Shown: positions 54,119-64,000 of the stretch, one piece after another | Layout of the letters: each line of letters begins with the position of its first letter | How positions within the stretch are numbered: the stretch's first letter is position 1 | DNA from: Shewanella putrefaciens | GTDB lineage: Bacteria; Pseudomonadota; Gammaproteobacteria; Enterobacterales; Shewanellaceae | Reading direction: 5' to 3' | Assembly (NCBI RefSeq): GCF_016406305.1 | Contig: NZ_CP066369.1 | Span: 1,630,501-1,694,500 of the forward strand | DNA: 64,000 nucleotides | Notes under the pieces: generated by a model | Databases searched by the model: none | The model's input: the letters and a program-made list of their open reading frames with translations, nothing else | Told to the model about the DNA's origin: nothing | Translations under genes and position numbers: made by a program

Positions 54119-54326
54119 ATACCCCAGATTCGGCTGTTGAGGCTCGACTCTGCAGAAAACGGTGGCTATAATGTCGCGTCTTGATAGATATCAACTATGA
54201 GCGACCTGTGCCAAAAGCCAGTAGTGGTGGGCATTGTAGTCAAATTTAATGATCAAGAAACGAATACCTGAATAGTTGATGACTCGGCTATTACAAAGGA
54301 CGTTAGACAAATTTCGAGGTAAAACA

Positions 54327-55631
54327 ATGCAAGTTTCTGTTGAAGCAACCCAAGGCCTAGAGCGTCGCCTGACCATTTCTGTTCCTGCGGAACAAATTGA
54401 AAAGCTGGTTAAAGACAGTTTACAACGTGAAGCTAAGCGTGCTCGTATCCCAGGTTTCCGTCCTGGTAAAGTGCCTGTCACTGTCATTAACAAACGTTAT
54501 GGCGCGGCAATTCGTCAAGATATCACCGGTGAAGTCATGCAACGCAACTTCATCGAAGCCATCATTGCTGAGAAATTAAACCCAGCGGGTGCACCGACTT
54601 TTGTTCCTGGTTCTACTGATGGCGAAAAATTCGAATTTATCGCTACCTTTGAAATCTACCCAGAAGTAGCACTAAAAGGCTTAGAAGCGATTGAAGTTGA
54701 ACAACCAAAAGCACAAGTCACTGATGCTGACGTTGACACTATGATCGAAACTTTACGTAAACAACACGCGACTTTCGCGGCTGTTGAGCGCGAAGCTGCC
54801 GATGGCGACAAAGTAAAAATGAACTTTGTTGGCTCAGTTGACGGTGAAGAATTCGAAGGCGGCAAAGCGGACGATTTCGAACTGCAATTAGGTAGCGGCC
54901 GTATGATCCCAGGCTTTGAAGCCGGTATCTTAGGTCACAAAGCGGGCGAAGAATTTGTTATTGACGTGACTTTCCCAGAAGAATATCACGCTGAAAACCT
55001 AAAAGGTAAAGCAGCTAAATTCGCCATTACACTGACTGAAGTGCAAGCGGCTAACCTGCCAGAAGTGAACGATGAGTTTGCAGCTCTGTTCGGTATCAGC
55101 GAAGGTGGTTTAGAAGCGCTGAAAACTGAAATCCGTAAAAACATGAACCGTGAACTTGAGCAAGCGTTAAAAGCTAACGTGAAAGAGCAAGTGATCGCAG
55201 GTCTGTTAGCAAACAACGACATCGAACTGCCAAAAGCATTGATCGATGGCGAAGTTAATGTACTGCGTCAACAGGCTATGCAACGTTTTGGCGGTCAAGC
55301 GGCTAATATGCCAGAACTGCCAGCTGAACTGTTCACTGAACAAGCAGCTCGTCGCGTTAAAATCGGTCTGCTATTAGGTGAAGTCATCAAGACTAACGAA
55401 CTGAAAGCCGAAGACGAGCGCGTACAAGGTTTGATCGCTTCTATGGCTTCTGCTTACGAAGATCCAAGTGAAGTTATCGCTTATTACAACAGCAACAAAG
55501 AACTGATGCAGAACATGCGCAACGTTGCTTTAGAAGAGCAAGCGGTTGAAGCACTGCTTAAATCTGCCAAAGTGACCGAGAAAGAAGTTGCTTTTGAAGA
55601 ATTTATGAACAAGGCTACCGGTCGCGCATAA
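54327..55631 (+). CDS. tig: Trigger factor
   Basis: The start is ATG 54327 ([15 protein letters not shown]), with GAGGT upstream. The 434-residue ribosome-associated chaperone has the ribosome-binding signature (GFRPGKVP) near residue 50 and the central FKBP-type isomerase domain ([33 protein letters not shown] region). A helical C-terminal cradle ends [12 protein letters not shown]. It opens the proteostasis block tig-clpP-clpX-lon. Confidence 0.97.
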   Translation: MQVSVEATQGLERRLTISVPAEQIEKLVKDSLQREAKRARIPGFRPGKVPVTVINKRYGAAIRQDITGEVMQRNFIEAIIAEKLNPAGAPTFVPGSTDGEKFEFIATFEIYPEVALKGLEAIEVEQPKAQVTDADVDTMIETLRKQHATFAAVEREAADGDKVKMNFVGSVDGEEFEGGKADDFELQLGSGRMIPGFEAGILGHKAGEEFVIDVTFPEEYHAENLKGKAAKFAITLTEVQAANLPEVNDEFAALFGISEGGLEALKTEIRKNMNRELEQALKANVKEQVIAGLLANNDIELPKALIDGEVNVLRQQAMQRFGGQAANMPELPAELFTEQAARRVKIGLLLGEVIKTNELKAEDERVQGLIASMASAYEDPSEVIAYYNSNKELMQNMRNVALEEQAVEALLKSAKVTEKEVAFEEFMNKATGRA

Positions 55632-55666
55632 GCTAAGCTTGACTTGATTGGCAGTTCGCCATTTAT

Positions 55667-55705
55667 AATGGCTCGTATGAGGCTCCTCATGCGAGCCATT
55701 TTTAT
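55667..55705 (+). terminator. Terminator between tig and clpP
   Basis: A 16-bp stem with one G-T pair, AATGGCTCGTATGAGG / CCTCATGCGAGCCATT, and a 2-nt loop, then TTTTATTT. It separates tig from clpP. Confidence 0.9.
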
Positions 55706-55720
55706 TTAGGGAAGTGAATA

Positions 55721-56329
55721 ATGCATAATGCGTCAGACATACAAAGTGCTTTAGTGCCTATGGTGATCGAACAGACTGCTAAGGGTGAACGTTCATACGA
55801 TATTTATTCTCGTCTATTGAAAGAGCGGATTATCTTTTTGGTGGGTCAAGTTGAAGAACATATGGCTAACCTGATTGTGGCGCAGTTGTTATTCTTGGAA
55901 TCAGAAAGCCCTGATAAAGATATTTTCTTATATATCAACTCACCCGGCGGCTCAGTGACTGCGGGTATGGCGATTTATGATACCATGCAATTTATTAAGC
56001 CTAACGTGAGCACTGTGTGTATTGGCCAAGCGGCCAGCATGGGCGCTTTCCTGTTAGCGGGTGGCGAGAAGGGTAAACGTTTCTGTTTGCCAAACTCTCG
56101 GGTGATGATCCATCAACCACTGGGTGGTTTCCAAGGTCAGGCTTCCGATATCGCTATTCACGCACAAGAAATTATCGGCATCAAGAATAAGCTCAACCTG
56201 ATGCTTGCCGAGCACACTGGCCAGCCACTCGAAGTGATTGAGCGTGATACCGATCGCGACAACTTCATGAGTGCGACTCAAGCCGTGGATTACGGTTTAG
56301 TTGACGCCGTGATGACAAAACGCGGCTGA
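55721..56329 (+). CDS. clpP: ATP-dependent Clp protease proteolytic subunit
   Basis: The 202-residue serine protease has its catalytic triad at S106 (GQAASMGAF), H131 (MIHQPLGG) and D180 (DTDRDN). Fourteen subunits form the chamber fed by ClpX or ClpA. It lies 85 bp before clpX on the same strand. Confidence 0.98.
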   Translation: MHNASDIQSALVPMVIEQTAKGERSYDIYSRLLKERIIFLVGQVEEHMANLIVAQLLFLESESPDKDIFLYINSPGGSVTAGMAIYDTMQFIKPNVSTVCIGQAASMGAFLLAGGEKGKRFCLPNSRVMIHQPLGGFQGQASDIAIHAQEIIGIKNKLNLMLAEHTGQPLEVIERDTDRDNFMSATQAVDYGLVDAVMTKRG

Positions 56330-56414
56330 TTTTTGCTTTTGACTGGGCTATGCTCTGTAAAAGGTTAAGCAAGTTTAAGACTGGCAGTAGAGCAGACTGC
56401 AAATGAGGTAATTA

Positions 56415-57695
56415 ATGGGCGACAACAAAAATAATGGTGACAGCGGTAAATTGCTGTACTGCTCTTTTTGCGGTAAGAGCCAGCATGAAGTGAGAAAACT
56501 GATTGCTGGTCCATCTGTATACGTATGCGATGAATGCGTTGAATTATGTAACGACATTATTCGTGAAGAGATTAAAGAGATCTCTCCAAAACGTGATAAC
56601 GATAAATTGCCAACGCCACATGAGTTGCGTGCGCATTTAGACGATTATGTGATTGGCCAAGACCGAGCTAAAAAAGTGCTCTCTGTTGCGGTTTATAACC
56701 ACTATAAGCGCTTAAAAAATTCATCACCTAAAGATGGGGTTGAATTAGGCAAAAGTAACATTTTGCTGATTGGCCCAACGGGTAGTGGTAAAACGCTGCT
56801 AGCAGAGACTCTGGCGCGCTCATTAAACGTACCTTTCACCATGGCCGATGCCACCACTTTGACCGAAGCGGGTTATGTGGGTGAAGACGTTGAGAACATC
56901 ATTCAAAAATTGCTGCAAAAGTGCGATTACGATGTTGAGAAAGCGCAGCGCGGTATCGTTTATATCGATGAAATCGATAAAATTAGCCGTAAATCAGACA
57001 ATCCATCGATCACCCGTGACGTTTCGGGTGAAGGTGTGCAGCAAGCACTGCTAAAGCTGATTGAAGGCACTGTTGCCGCGGTTCCACCCCAAGGTGGCCG
57101 TAAGCATCCGCAGCAGGAATTCTTACAGGTAGATACCTCTAAGATCCTGTTTATCTGTGGTGGCGCGTTCGCTGGGCTTGAAAAAGTGATTGAGCAGCGT
57201 GCCCACGTTGGCTCGGGTATCGGTTTCGGTGCGCAGGTAAAAGGCGAAAAAGAGAAGGCGACGATTTCTGAAACCTTATCTCAAGTTGAACCCGGTGATT
57301 TAGTCAAATATGGCTTGATCCCTGAGTTTATCGGACGTCTACCTGTGGTTGCGACGCTGACTGAGCTGGACGAAGAAGCCCTAGTGCAAATTCTATCTCA
57401 ACCTAAAAATGCCCTGACTAAGCAATACAGTGCGTTATTTGAGATGGAAGGCGTAGAGCTTGAGTTCCGTGAAGATGCACTAAAGGCGATTGCCCATAAA
57501 GCCATGTCCCGTAAGACAGGTGCCCGTGGTCTGCGTTCAATTGTTGAAGGCATTTTACTCGATACTATGTACGACATTCCTTCAACCGAAGGCGTGGTGA
57601 AGGCCGTCGTTGATGAGTCTGTGGTCAATGGTGAGTCTGCACCTATCCTGATTTATGAGCGAAATGAGGCTCAAGCAGCTTCCGGCGAGCAATAA
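56415..57695 (+). CDS. clpX: ClpX unfoldase, ATPase subunit of ClpXP
   Basis: A 426-residue AAA+ protein with an N-terminal four-cysteine zinc domain (CSFCGKSQ, then VCDECVELC), Walker [11 protein letters not shown], Walker [10 protein letters not shown], pore loop GYVGED and the ClpP-binding IGF-type loop ([10 protein letters not shown]). It unfolds tagged substrates for ClpP. Terminator downstream. Confidence 0.98.
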   Translation: MGDNKNNGDSGKLLYCSFCGKSQHEVRKLIAGPSVYVCDECVELCNDIIREEIKEISPKRDNDKLPTPHELRAHLDDYVIGQDRAKKVLSVAVYNHYKRLKNSSPKDGVELGKSNILLIGPTGSGKTLLAETLARSLNVPFTMADATTLTEAGYVGEDVENIIQKLLQKCDYDVEKAQRGIVYIDEIDKISRKSDNPSITRDVSGEGVQQALLKLIEGTVAAVPPQGGRKHPQQEFLQVDTSKILFICGGAFAGLEKVIEQRAHVGSGIGFGAQVKGEKEKATISETLSQVEPGDLVKYGLIPEFIGRLPVVATLTELDEEALVQILSQPKNALTKQYSALFEMEGVELEFREDALKAIAHKAMSRKTGARGLRSIVEGILLDTMYDIPSTEGVVKAVVDESVVNGESAPILIYERNEAQAASGEQ

Positions 57696-57724
57696 TCGTA
57701 CTGTTTGAAAATAAACTGAAAAAC

Positions 57725-57749
57725 AAGGAGCCCAATGGGCTCCTTTTTT
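57725..57749 (+). terminator. Terminator after clpX
   Basis: AAGGAGCCC / GGGCTCCTT (9 bp, perfect), loop AAT, then a run of T. Confidence 0.93.
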
Positions 57750-57760
57750 CGTATTGACCA

Positions 57761-57787
57761 TTGAAACTGATTAAACCGTCCCAATAT
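57761..57787 (+). promoter_or_regulatory. Sigma32-type heat-shock promoter of lon
   Basis: TTGAAA (57761-57766), 13 nt, CCCAATAT (57780-57787) fits the RpoH consensus closely and lies 40 bp before the lon start. Heat-shock control of lon is established in E. coli. Confidence 0.75.
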
Positions 57788-57827
57788 ACTCCATTATCAA
57801 TCCCATTCACCAAAACGGAATCGAACT

Positions 57828-60185
57828 ATGACCCTAGAGCGTGAAGCGCATATCGAACTCCCCGTGCTGCCACTGCGAGATGTGGTGGTCTATCCCCATA
57901 TGGTAATTCCGTTGTTCGTTGGCCGAGAAAAATCGATTCGTTGTCTCGAAACGGCAATGGCCCAGGATAAACAGATTATTTTAGTGGCGCAGCGAGATGC
58001 CGAGCTCGATGAACCCACCAAAGATGATATTTTCGATGTTGGTACAGTTGCCTCTATTTTGCAGTTATTGAAATTGCCAGATGGTACGGTAAAAGTGCTG
58101 GTTGAAGGTGGCCGTCGCGCCCGTATCACCCGTTATACCCAAGAGACTGAATTCTTTGTGGCTAAGGCTGAGTATCTGGAGTCAGAGCCGCTGGAAGACA
58201 AAGAAGAAGAAGTGCTAGTGCGCAGTGCCATTGGTCAGTTTGAAGGTTATATCAAGCTGAACAAGAAGATCCCGCCAGAAGTCTTAACCTCTTTATCGGG
58301 TATCGATGAAGCGGCGCGTCTGGCCGATACTATGGCCGCACACATGCCACTTAAGCTTGAAGACAAGCAGTCTGTGCTTGAGATGGTCAACGTCGGCGAA
58401 CGTCTGGAATATTTAATGGCGATGATGGAATCGGAGATCGACCTACTGCAGGTTGAGAAACGTATCCGCACCCGCGTTAAAAAACAGATGGAAAAAAGCC
58501 AGCGCGAGTATTATCTGAACGAACAGATGAAAGCTATCCAAAAAGAACTGGGTGACCTAGATGAAGGCCATGATGAGTTTGAAGCCTTAAATCGTAAGAT
58601 TGAAGAGGCTAACATGCCAAGCGAAGCGAAGGAAAAAGCCTTAGCCGAGCTGAACAAATTACGCATGATGTCACCCATGTCGGCGGAAGCTACAGTTGTG
58701 CGCAGCTATGTGGATTGGATGACATCAGTGCCTTGGAGCCAACGTTCTAAAATCAAACGTGATTTAGCTAAAGCCCAAGAAGTGCTCGATACCGACCACT
58801 ATGGTCTGGAAAAGGTTAAAGAACGTATTTTGGAATACCTCGCGGTGCAGAGCCGTGTTCGCCAGCTTAAAGGACCAATCCTGTGTCTCGTTGGGCCACC
58901 AGGTGTGGGTAAAACTTCGCTCGGTCAATCCATTGCTAAGGCAACGGGTCGTAAGTATGTGCGTGTTGCCTTAGGCGGCGTGCGTGATGAAGCGGAAATC
59001 CGCGGACATCGCCGTACTTATATTGGCTCTATGCCGGGTAAAGTCATTCAAAAGATGGCTAAAGTGGGTGTGAAGAACCCGTTATTCCTGCTCGATGAAA
59101 TCGACAAGATGAGTTCTGATATGCGCGGCGATCCCGCTTCTGCGTTATTAGAAGTATTAGATCCTGAGCAAAACGCGACCTTTAACGACCATTACCTCGA
59201 GGTCGATTACGACTTATCCGATGTGATGTTCGTGGCCACGTCTAACTCTATGGACATTCCTGGGCCGCTGCTGGACCGTATGGAAGTCATCCGTCTGTCG
59301 GGTTACACCGAAGATGAGAAGTTAAACATTGCTAAGCAGCATTTGTTGACCAAACAAATCGAGCGTAACGGTCTAAAAGCCAATGAAATCCATGTGGATG
59401 ACAGCGCGATTGTCGGCATTATCCGCTATTACACCCGTGAAGCGGGTGTGCGTTCGCTTGAGCGTGAATTATCTAAGATTTGCCGTAAGGTCGTGAAAAT
59501 GATCCTGCTCGACAAATCAGTCAAGTCGGTGACTGTCAATCAAGAGAATCTTAAGTCTTTCCTTGGGGTGCAACGTTTTGATTACGGTAAAGCGGAATCG
59601 AAGAACCAAATCGGTCAAGTGACGGGTTTAGCTTGGACACAGGTAGGCGGCGATTTACTCACCATTGAAGCTACCTCAGTGCCAGGTAAAGGCAAGTTGA
59701 CTTACACAGGCTCCCTTGGCGATGTGATGCAAGAGTCGATTCAAGCGGCGATGACCGTTGTTCGCGCCCGCGCCGAGCAGTTAGGTATCAACGGCGACTT
59801 TTACGAGAAGCGTGATATCCATGTGCATGTGCCAGAAGGTGCAACGCCTAAAGATGGTCCATCGGCTGGTGCGGCCATGTGTACCGCTTTAGTTTCAAGC
59901 TTAACGGGTAACCCAGTACGTGCCGATGTAGCCATGACAGGTGAAATTACCTTACGTGGTGAAGTGTTACCTATCGGCGGTTTGAAAGAAAAACTGCTGG
60001 CAGCACACCGCGGTGGCATAAAATTAGTGCTTATTCCAAAAGAAAACGAGCGTGATTTGGAAGAAATTCCTGCCAATGTGATTGCCGATTTAGAAATTCG
60101 CCCCGTGCGTTGGGTCGATGAAGTGTTAAAACTGGCCCTAGAAAGACCAGTTGAAGGCTTCGAAGTGGTTAAAAACTTGGCATAA
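57828..60185 (+). CDS. lon: ATP-dependent protease Lon
   Basis: The 785-residue LonA protease has an N-terminal substrate domain ([24 protein letters not shown]) and a coiled middle. The AAA+ module has Walker [10 protein letters not shown] and Walker B FLLDEID. The protease domain has its catalytic Ser in KDGPSAGAA and Lys in [10 protein letters not shown]. It degrades misfolded and regulatory proteins. A sigma32-type promoter lies just upstream. Confidence 0.98.
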   Translation: MTLEREAHIELPVLPLRDVVVYPHMVIPLFVGREKSIRCLETAMAQDKQIILVAQRDAELDEPTKDDIFDVGTVASILQLLKLPDGTVKVLVEGGRRARITRYTQETEFFVAKAEYLESEPLEDKEEEVLVRSAIGQFEGYIKLNKKIPPEVLTSLSGIDEAARLADTMAAHMPLKLEDKQSVLEMVNVGERLEYLMAMMESEIDLLQVEKRIRTRVKKQMEKSQREYYLNEQMKAIQKELGDLDEGHDEFEALNRKIEEANMPSEAKEKALAELNKLRMMSPMSAEATVVRSYVDWMTSVPWSQRSKIKRDLAKAQEVLDTDHYGLEKVKERILEYLAVQSRVRQLKGPILCLVGPPGVGKTSLGQSIAKATGRKYVRVALGGVRDEAEIRGHRRTYIGSMPGKVIQKMAKVGVKNPLFLLDEIDKMSSDMRGDPASALLEVLDPEQNATFNDHYLEVDYDLSDVMFVATSNSMDIPGPLLDRMEVIRLSGYTEDEKLNIAKQHLLTKQIERNGLKANEIHVDDSAIVGIIRYYTREAGVRSLERELSKICRKVVKMILLDKSVKSVTVNQENLKSFLGVQRFDYGKAESKNQIGQVTGLAWTQVGGDLLTIEATSVPGKGKLTYTGSLGDVMQESIQAAMTVVRARAEQLGINGDFYEKRDIHVHVPEGATPKDGPSAGAAMCTALVSSLTGNPVRADVAMTGEITLRGEVLPIGGLKEKLLAAHRGGIKLVLIPKENERDLEEIPANVIADLEIRPVRWVDEVLKLALERPVEGFEVVKNLA

Positions 60186-60241
60186 CGCAAGAAAATGCGC
60201 TACCACGCTAAAAAAAGTGAAAAAAGGGGCTTAACAAAGCG

Positions 60242-60304
60242 CAGACCTGTGGTAGCCTAGGTCTGTGGAGAGCCAGCTGCTCCAAGCCCTTGGCGCAACT
60301 GGCT
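60242..60304 (+). other. Paired hairpins in the lon-hupB gap
   Basis: CAGACCT / AGGTCTG (60242-60248, 60259-60265), then AGCCAG / CTGGCT (60271-60276, 60299-60304) enclosing CCAA/TTGG. Neither has a T-run, so these are not plain terminators; they may lie in the lon 3' end or the hupB leader. Confidence 0.4.
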
Positions 60305-60445
60305 TTGAGCTGTATCCAGTTTTATTTCTTTGGTTTTCGAACTCAGCTTGAACTTTGAATTCAAGCTTGTTATAAAAGCCTCCGCAGACCGCTCTAGAGA
60401 CGGATTTGGTTGCGGCGCAAAAAAAATTACATTCAAGGGGATGAC

Positions 60446-60718
60446 ATGAACAAATCTGAACTAATCGAGAAAATCGCTTCTGGTGCTGACATTTCTAAAG
60501 CCGCTGCTGGCCGTGCACTGGATTCTTTTATCGCTGCTGTGACTGAAGGTCTGAAAGAAGGCGATAAAATTTCTCTTGTTGGTTTTGGTACTTTTGAAGT
60601 GCGTGAGCGCGCTGAGCGTACTGGTCGCAACCCACAAACGGGTGAAGAAATCAAAATCGCAGCAGCAAAAATTCCTGCATTTAAAGCAGGTAAAGCTCTG
60701 AAAGACGCTGTCAATTAA
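60446..60718 (+). CDS. hupB: DNA-binding protein HU-beta
   Basis: The start is ATG 60446 ([11 protein letters not shown]), with AAGGGGATG ahead of it. The 90-residue histone-like protein has the family core [27 protein letters not shown], the beta arm that inserts into the DNA minor groove. The lon-hupB-ppiD order is widely conserved. Confidence 0.98.
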   Translation: MNKSELIEKIASGADISKAAAGRALDSFIAAVTEGLKEGDKISLVGFGTFEVRERAERTGRNPQTGEEIKIAAAKIPAFKAGKALKDAVN

Positions 60719-60757
60719 TTTTTGATATCGTAGCCTTTGTAAGGCATTCGTAATGAT

Positions 60758-60782
60758 AAGCACTGTTTAATCAGTGCTTTTT
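60758..60782 (+). terminator. Terminator after hupB
   Basis: AAGCACTG / CAGTGCTT (8 bp, perfect) with a 6-nt loop and a T-run, 40 bp after the stop. Confidence 0.85.
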
Positions 60783-60882
60783 ACGAATTGAAAGTAATGG
60801 ATTTTGACGTTTTACATCAACCATTACTCGGGGTTTTAGCACTTACCTGTGGTAGCGTCTGAATTATCCCCATAAATTACAG

Positions 60883-60916
60883 AAAGGCGCATCTCAAACT
60901 GATGCGCCTTTTTATT
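60883..60916 (+). terminator. Second hairpin-T-run upstream of ppiD
   Basis: AAAGGCGCATC / GATGCGCCTTT (11 bp, perfect), loop of 7 nt, then TTATTTTG. It lies 29 bp before the ppiD start and 165 bp after hupB, so it could be an attenuator for ppiD rather than a second hupB terminator. Confidence 0.75.
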
Positions 60917-60944
60917 TTGTTAATCGCAACAAGCGAGAAATCTG

Positions 60945-62810
60945 ATGTTAGAAAAGATCCGCGACGGTTCGCAAGGCGTGATAGCTAAAGGCATTCTCGT
61001 ACTTGTGATTTTATCTTTTGCATTTGCAGGTGTCAGTAGCTACTTAGGCTCAACAACTGACGTACCCGCCGCAGAAGTCAATGGTGACAAGATCACTAAA
61101 GCCGAGTTAGAGCAAGCCTACCAGAGTGAACGCTCTCGTATGGAGCAACAACTGGGTGAAATGTTTGCTGCATTATCTGCCGACGAAAAATACCTAGAAA
61201 GCATAAAGCAGAGCGTGTTAGAACGTTTAGTTGCCGACAAACTCATCGACCAAGCCGCACATGCTATGGGCCTGAGAGTGTCTGATGAGCAAATTATTGC
61301 TGCTATTAAAACAGAACCTGCTTTTCAAACTGACGGTAAATTTGATAACGAACGTTATCAAGCGATTTTGCGCCAGTTAGGCTATCAGCCACAAACCTTT
61401 AGAAGCATGATGCGCGTCGATATGACTCGTCGCCAGCTGACTGCGGCCTTAGTGGGGACAGAGTTTGTGTTACCCGGTGAAGCTAAGCAATTAGCCGAAC
61501 TGCAAGGTCAAACCCGTGATATTCGTTACTTGGTGGTGGATTCTGCGCCATTCCTTGCTAATGCCAGTGTTACCGATGAGCAAGTGAAAAACTACTACGA
61601 TGCTAACCAAGGGCAATTTATGAGCCCAGAAAAGGTTAGCCTAGAGTATGTTGAGCTAAATGCGGCTGATTTTGCTAAAAATAGCCCTATTTCGGACGAA
61701 GAAGCGCAGGCTTATTACGATGAGCACAAAGCCCAATATGTGGCGAATGAAAAGCGTCTAGCGGCTCATATTCTGGTCACTATCGATAGCGATGAAGCTG
61801 CTGCAAAAGCCAAGGCGGAAGATTTGGCTAAGCAATTAGACAATGGCGCCGATTTTGCTGAATTAGCGAAAGCTAACTCCGATGATACCCTAAGTGCAGA
61901 GCAGGGCGGTAAGCTGGAGTGGTTTGAACCCGGTGTGATGGACCCAACCTTCGATGCCGCGTTATTTGCGTTAAATAAGGGTGAACATTCAGGGGTTGTT
62001 AAAACCGATTTTGGTTTCCACATTATTAAATTACTCGATGTGCAAGCGGGTGCAACAGTGCCTTTTGCCGACGTGAAAGCTAAAATTGTGGCCCAGTTGC
62101 AGGACAAGAAGGCTGTCGACCAATTCTACAGTTTGCAAAGTAAGTTGGCCGATACCAGCTACGAGGTACCAGATACCTTAGCTGAAACGGCAAAAGCCGT
62201 AGGTATTGCGGTTAAAACCACTGCACTCTTTTCCCGCGATGATGTTCCCGCTGAGTTTAATAAGCCGGATTTTGTGAAGGCAGCCTTCTCTGAAACTGTG
62301 ATGTTAAAGGGCTTGAACAGCGAAGTGATTGAACTTGCGCCTAACCACGTGATTGTTATCCGTGCCAAAGAGCATCAGGATGCAGGCACTTTGCCATTAG
62401 CGACTGTGAAGGCCGATATCACGGAACGTTTGAAGCAAGATCAGGCGAACGATGCCGCCCGTGCGAAAGCGCAGGAAATACTGTCACAGGTTAAAGCGGG
62501 TGCGACCGATATCGCGCTAATCGCTAAAGCTAAATTGGGCCGTGGTGAGCAAACTATTGACCCTGCCATAGTGGGTAAAGTGTTCCAAATGCCAACACCG
62601 AGTACGACCTCTGTGGTAGATACTGTGGCTTTAGCCAATGGTTATGCCGTGGTTGCGCTGGATAAAGTCAATGCCGCTGAGAGTGTTAGCGATGAGCTAG
62701 TCAATGCGCTTAAGCAACGTTTGAACGCGCAATACAGTGAAGCAGACTACCGTGGCTTGATCGACTCACTCAAAGCCAATGCCGAGGTATTGTACCCGGT
62801 AGAGGGTTAA
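60945..62810 (+). CDS. ppiD: Periplasmic folding factor PpiD (SurA-like chaperone)
   Basis: A 621-residue inner-membrane-anchored protein. One transmembrane helix (GILVLVILSFAFAGVSSYL, about 16-34) is followed by a SurA_N-like helical region (residues 36-210), a parvulin domain (about 265-360, with AAHILV, GGKLEWFEPGVMDPTFDAALFAL and TDFGFHIIKL) and a long C-terminal helical part. It assists proteins leaving the Sec translocon; its parvulin domain has little isomerase activity. Confidence 0.95.
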   Translation: MLEKIRDGSQGVIAKGILVLVILSFAFAGVSSYLGSTTDVPAAEVNGDKITKAELEQAYQSERSRMEQQLGEMFAALSADEKYLESIKQSVLERLVADKLIDQAAHAMGLRVSDEQIIAAIKTEPAFQTDGKFDNERYQAILRQLGYQPQTFRSMMRVDMTRRQLTAALVGTEFVLPGEAKQLAELQGQTRDIRYLVVDSAPFLANASVTDEQVKNYYDANQGQFMSPEKVSLEYVELNAADFAKNSPISDEEAQAYYDEHKAQYVANEKRLAAHILVTIDSDEAAAKAKAEDLAKQLDNGADFAELAKANSDDTLSAEQGGKLEWFEPGVMDPTFDAALFALNKGEHSGVVKTDFGFHIIKLLDVQAGATVPFADVKAKIVAQLQDKKAVDQFYSLQSKLADTSYEVPDTLAETAKAVGIAVKTTALFSRDDVPAEFNKPDFVKAAFSETVMLKGLNSEVIELAPNHVIVIRAKEHQDAGTLPLATVKADITERLKQDQANDAARAKAQEILSQVKAGATDIALIAKAKLGRGEQTIDPAIVGKVFQMPTPSTTSVVDTVALANGYAVVALDKVNAAESVSDELVNALKQRLNAQYSEADYRGLIDSLKANAEVLYPVEG

Positions 62811-62858
62811 TCTAAGTATGGATAGCGGCCAAGGCTGTTATCCTCTAATAGATTGAAT

Positions 62859-62891
62859 AAAAAGGCCAAGTGAATTCACTTGGCCTTTTTT
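62859..62891. terminator. Terminator, 32-bp perfect palindrome
   Basis: Arms 62859-62874 and 62875-62890 are perfect complements around a GTGAATTCAC centre, with flanking A and T runs. It lies between the convergent ppiD and mop stops and should work in both directions. Confidence 0.92.
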
Positions 62892-62925
62892 GTTAGCGTG
62901 TTTCTCTAGGATTTAAATCGAAGGA

Positions 62926-63138
62926 TTAATCATCCACTCCAATCATAACGCTGCTCGCTTTGATAAGTGCATAAGCTGAATCGCCAACTTTAAGCCCTAA
63001 ACGTTCGCAGGATGCTTTAGTAACCACAGAGGTGAGCACTACGCCCGGTGCGAGTTCAATCGTGACCTCGTTATTCACTGAGCCGATTTCGATGGCGGTA
63101 ATTGTGCCACTAAGGGTATTGCGTGCACTGATCTTCAT
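62926..63138 (-). CDS. mop: Molbindin-type molybdate-binding protein (Mop/TOBE domain)
   Basis: This 70-residue protein is a single TOBE/Mop domain: MKISARNTLSGTITAIEIGSVNNEV, then GVVLTSVVTKASCERLGLKVGD and YALIKASSVMIG. Such molbindins form hexamers that store molybdate or tungstate in the cytoplasm. It lies downstream of fabV on the same strand, separated by a terminator. Confidence 0.9.
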   Translation of the reverse strand: MKISARNTLSGTITAIEIGSVNNEVTIELAPGVVLTSVVTKASCERLGLKVGDSAYALIKASSVMIGVDD

Positions 63139-63208
63139 TTTTTGTCCTTATGCTACCTGTGAAAAGTCATGCTAGTTTAGCTTATCGACCTAGTTTTGCA
63201 GCAAATAA

Positions 63209-63232
63209 AAACGCCACCCGAAGGTGGCGTTT
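63209..63232 (-). terminator. Terminator after fabV
   Basis: AAACGCCACC / GGTGGCGTTT (10 bp, perfect) with a 4-nt loop; on the minus strand the loop is TTCG and a TTTTTATTTG tract follows. Confidence 0.92.
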
Positions 63233-63259
63233 AGTATTAACGCTGGTAATTCACGGGAA

Positions 63260-64000
63260 TTAGAGTTCGATCACATCAAATTCAACGTAAGGATTTACAT
63301 CCGCGTCGTAATCAATCCCTTCAATGCCAAAGCCGAAGAGTTTAATAAATTCAGCCTTGTATTCTTGATAGTCAGTAAGCTCAGAGAGGTTCTCTGTGGT
63401 GACTTGCGGCCATAAATCGCGACAATGTTGCTGAATATCTTCACGCAGTTCCCAGTCGTCTAAACGTAGGCGATTGTCGCTGTCGGTTTCAGGCTTGGCA
63501 CCGTCGGCGCGGAACAGACGCTCGCTGAACATACGATAGATTTGCTCCATACAACCTTCGTGGAGTCCTTCTTGGCGCATTTTCTTAAATACCATAGCGA
63601 TATACAGTGGCATTACAGGGATAGCTGAACTCGCTTGAGTCACAACGCTCTTTAGTACCGCTACATTCGCGCTACCACCGGTTGCGGACAGTTGCTCATT
63701 TAAGGCTTTTGCTGCGCGGTCCAGATCCATCTTGGCCTTGCCAAGGGCGCCATGCCAGTAGATTGGCCAGGTCAGCTCAGTGCCGATATAGCTATAGGCT
63801 ACTGTTTTGCAGTTATCGGCTAAGACACCGGCTTCTGATAAGGCTTTAATCCACAGTTCCCAATCTTCGCCGCCCATAACAGTGACGGTATCGGCAATTT
63901 CCTGCTCAGTTGCGGGCTCAACGGTCGCTTCTATAATGCAGTCTTTATTGGTATCAACGGCAGTTGCGGTATAGGTTTCGCCAATGGGTTTTAAAGCTGA
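63260..64000 (-). CDS. fabV: Enoyl-ACP/trans-2-enoyl-CoA reductase FabV, 3' part
   Basis: Only the C-terminal 246 codons are in the window; the frame stays open to base 64000 on the minus strand. The sequence is clearly Fab[17 protein letters not shown] at the edge, [24 protein letters not shown], then [24 protein letters not shown], which holds the active-site Yx8K-type tyrosine-lysine, and a C-terminal [11 protein letters not shown]. FabV reduces enoyl-ACP with NADH in fatty acid synthesis and is insensitive to triclosan. The NADH-binding part lies outside the window. Confidence 0.95.
   Translation of the reverse strand, partial: SALKPIGETYTATAVDTNKDCIIEATVEPATEQEIADTVTVMGGEDWELWIKALSEAGVLADNCKTVAYSYIGTELTWPIYWHGALGKAKMDLDRAAKALNEQLSATGGSANVAVLKSVVTQASSAIPVMPLYIAMVFKKMRQEGLHEGCMEQIYRMFSERLFRADGAKPETDSDNRLRLDDWELREDIQQHCRDLWPQVTTENLSELTDYQEYKAEFIKLFGFGIEGIDYDADVNPYVEFDVIEL

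Overview
The window is chromosomal DNA of a Shewanella, most likely from the S. oneidensis / MR-4 / ANA-3 / xiamenensis group. The main reason is a complete metal-reduction locus in the order mtrD-mtrE-mtrF-omcA-mtrC-mtrA-mtrB next to feoAB. The surrounding order panP, glycerate genes, mtr, feo, glnS, miaE, lpxH, ppiB, cysS, folD, tRNAs, tig, clpPX, lon, hupB, ppiD also fits. Names rest on recognised motifs and remembered family sequences; no database search was possible.

Layout. 1-10.9 kb: the end of the ole long-chain olefin cluster (oleC 3' end, oleD), a small Cys-pair membrane protein, a TerC/Alx transporter, a phosphohexomutase, small VOC and GyrI-like proteins, a WYL regulator convergent with azlCD, an AraC regulator and a hexapeptide acyltransferase. 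10.9-19.1 kb: an accessory region. A VOC protein and a divergent LysR regulator lie between two direct copies of a block (a 124-residue membrane protein plus structured repeats). Next comes a 1192-codon, AT-rich gene read as SIR2 + CHAT-like + NB-ARC/STAND + helical repeats, a probable anti-phage effector. Palindromic elements flank it. 19.1-29.7 kb: PanP decarboxylase, a D-glycerate kinase/permease/regulator group with a catalase-like protein, a secreted M4 protease, a uracil-DNA glycosylase-like protein and a membrane protein. 29.8-45.8 kb: the extracellular electron-transfer locus and feoAB. 45.9-64 kb: housekeeping genes, three tRNAs with two degenerate tRNA-Pro copies in front, and the trigger factor/ClpP/ClpX/Lon/HU/PpiD proteostasis block, ending in mop and the 3' part of fabV.

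How the parts work together. MtrA and MtrD (periplasmic decahaems) sit in the porins MtrB and MtrE and pass electrons to the surface decahaem lipoproteins MtrC, OmcA and MtrF. A good CRP site lies between mtrD and feoA, and the mtrC and omcA upstream regions share a 34-bp block containing a CRP-like site. FeoAB would import the ferrous iron that such respiration produces. The 23.7 kb palindrome is a candidate operator for the CdaR-type regulator over the glycerate genes.

Most worth following: (1) the SIR2-CHAT-NB-ARC protein; (2) a family of structured intergenic elements whose 62-nt cores match between two copies in opposite orientation, with compensatory changes in both internal hairpins and unrelated but self-complementary outer arms; (3) the direct-repeat-bounded VOC/LysR cassette; (4) the degenerate tandem tRNA-Pro copies; (5) an MtrF-like N-terminal segment in MtrC.
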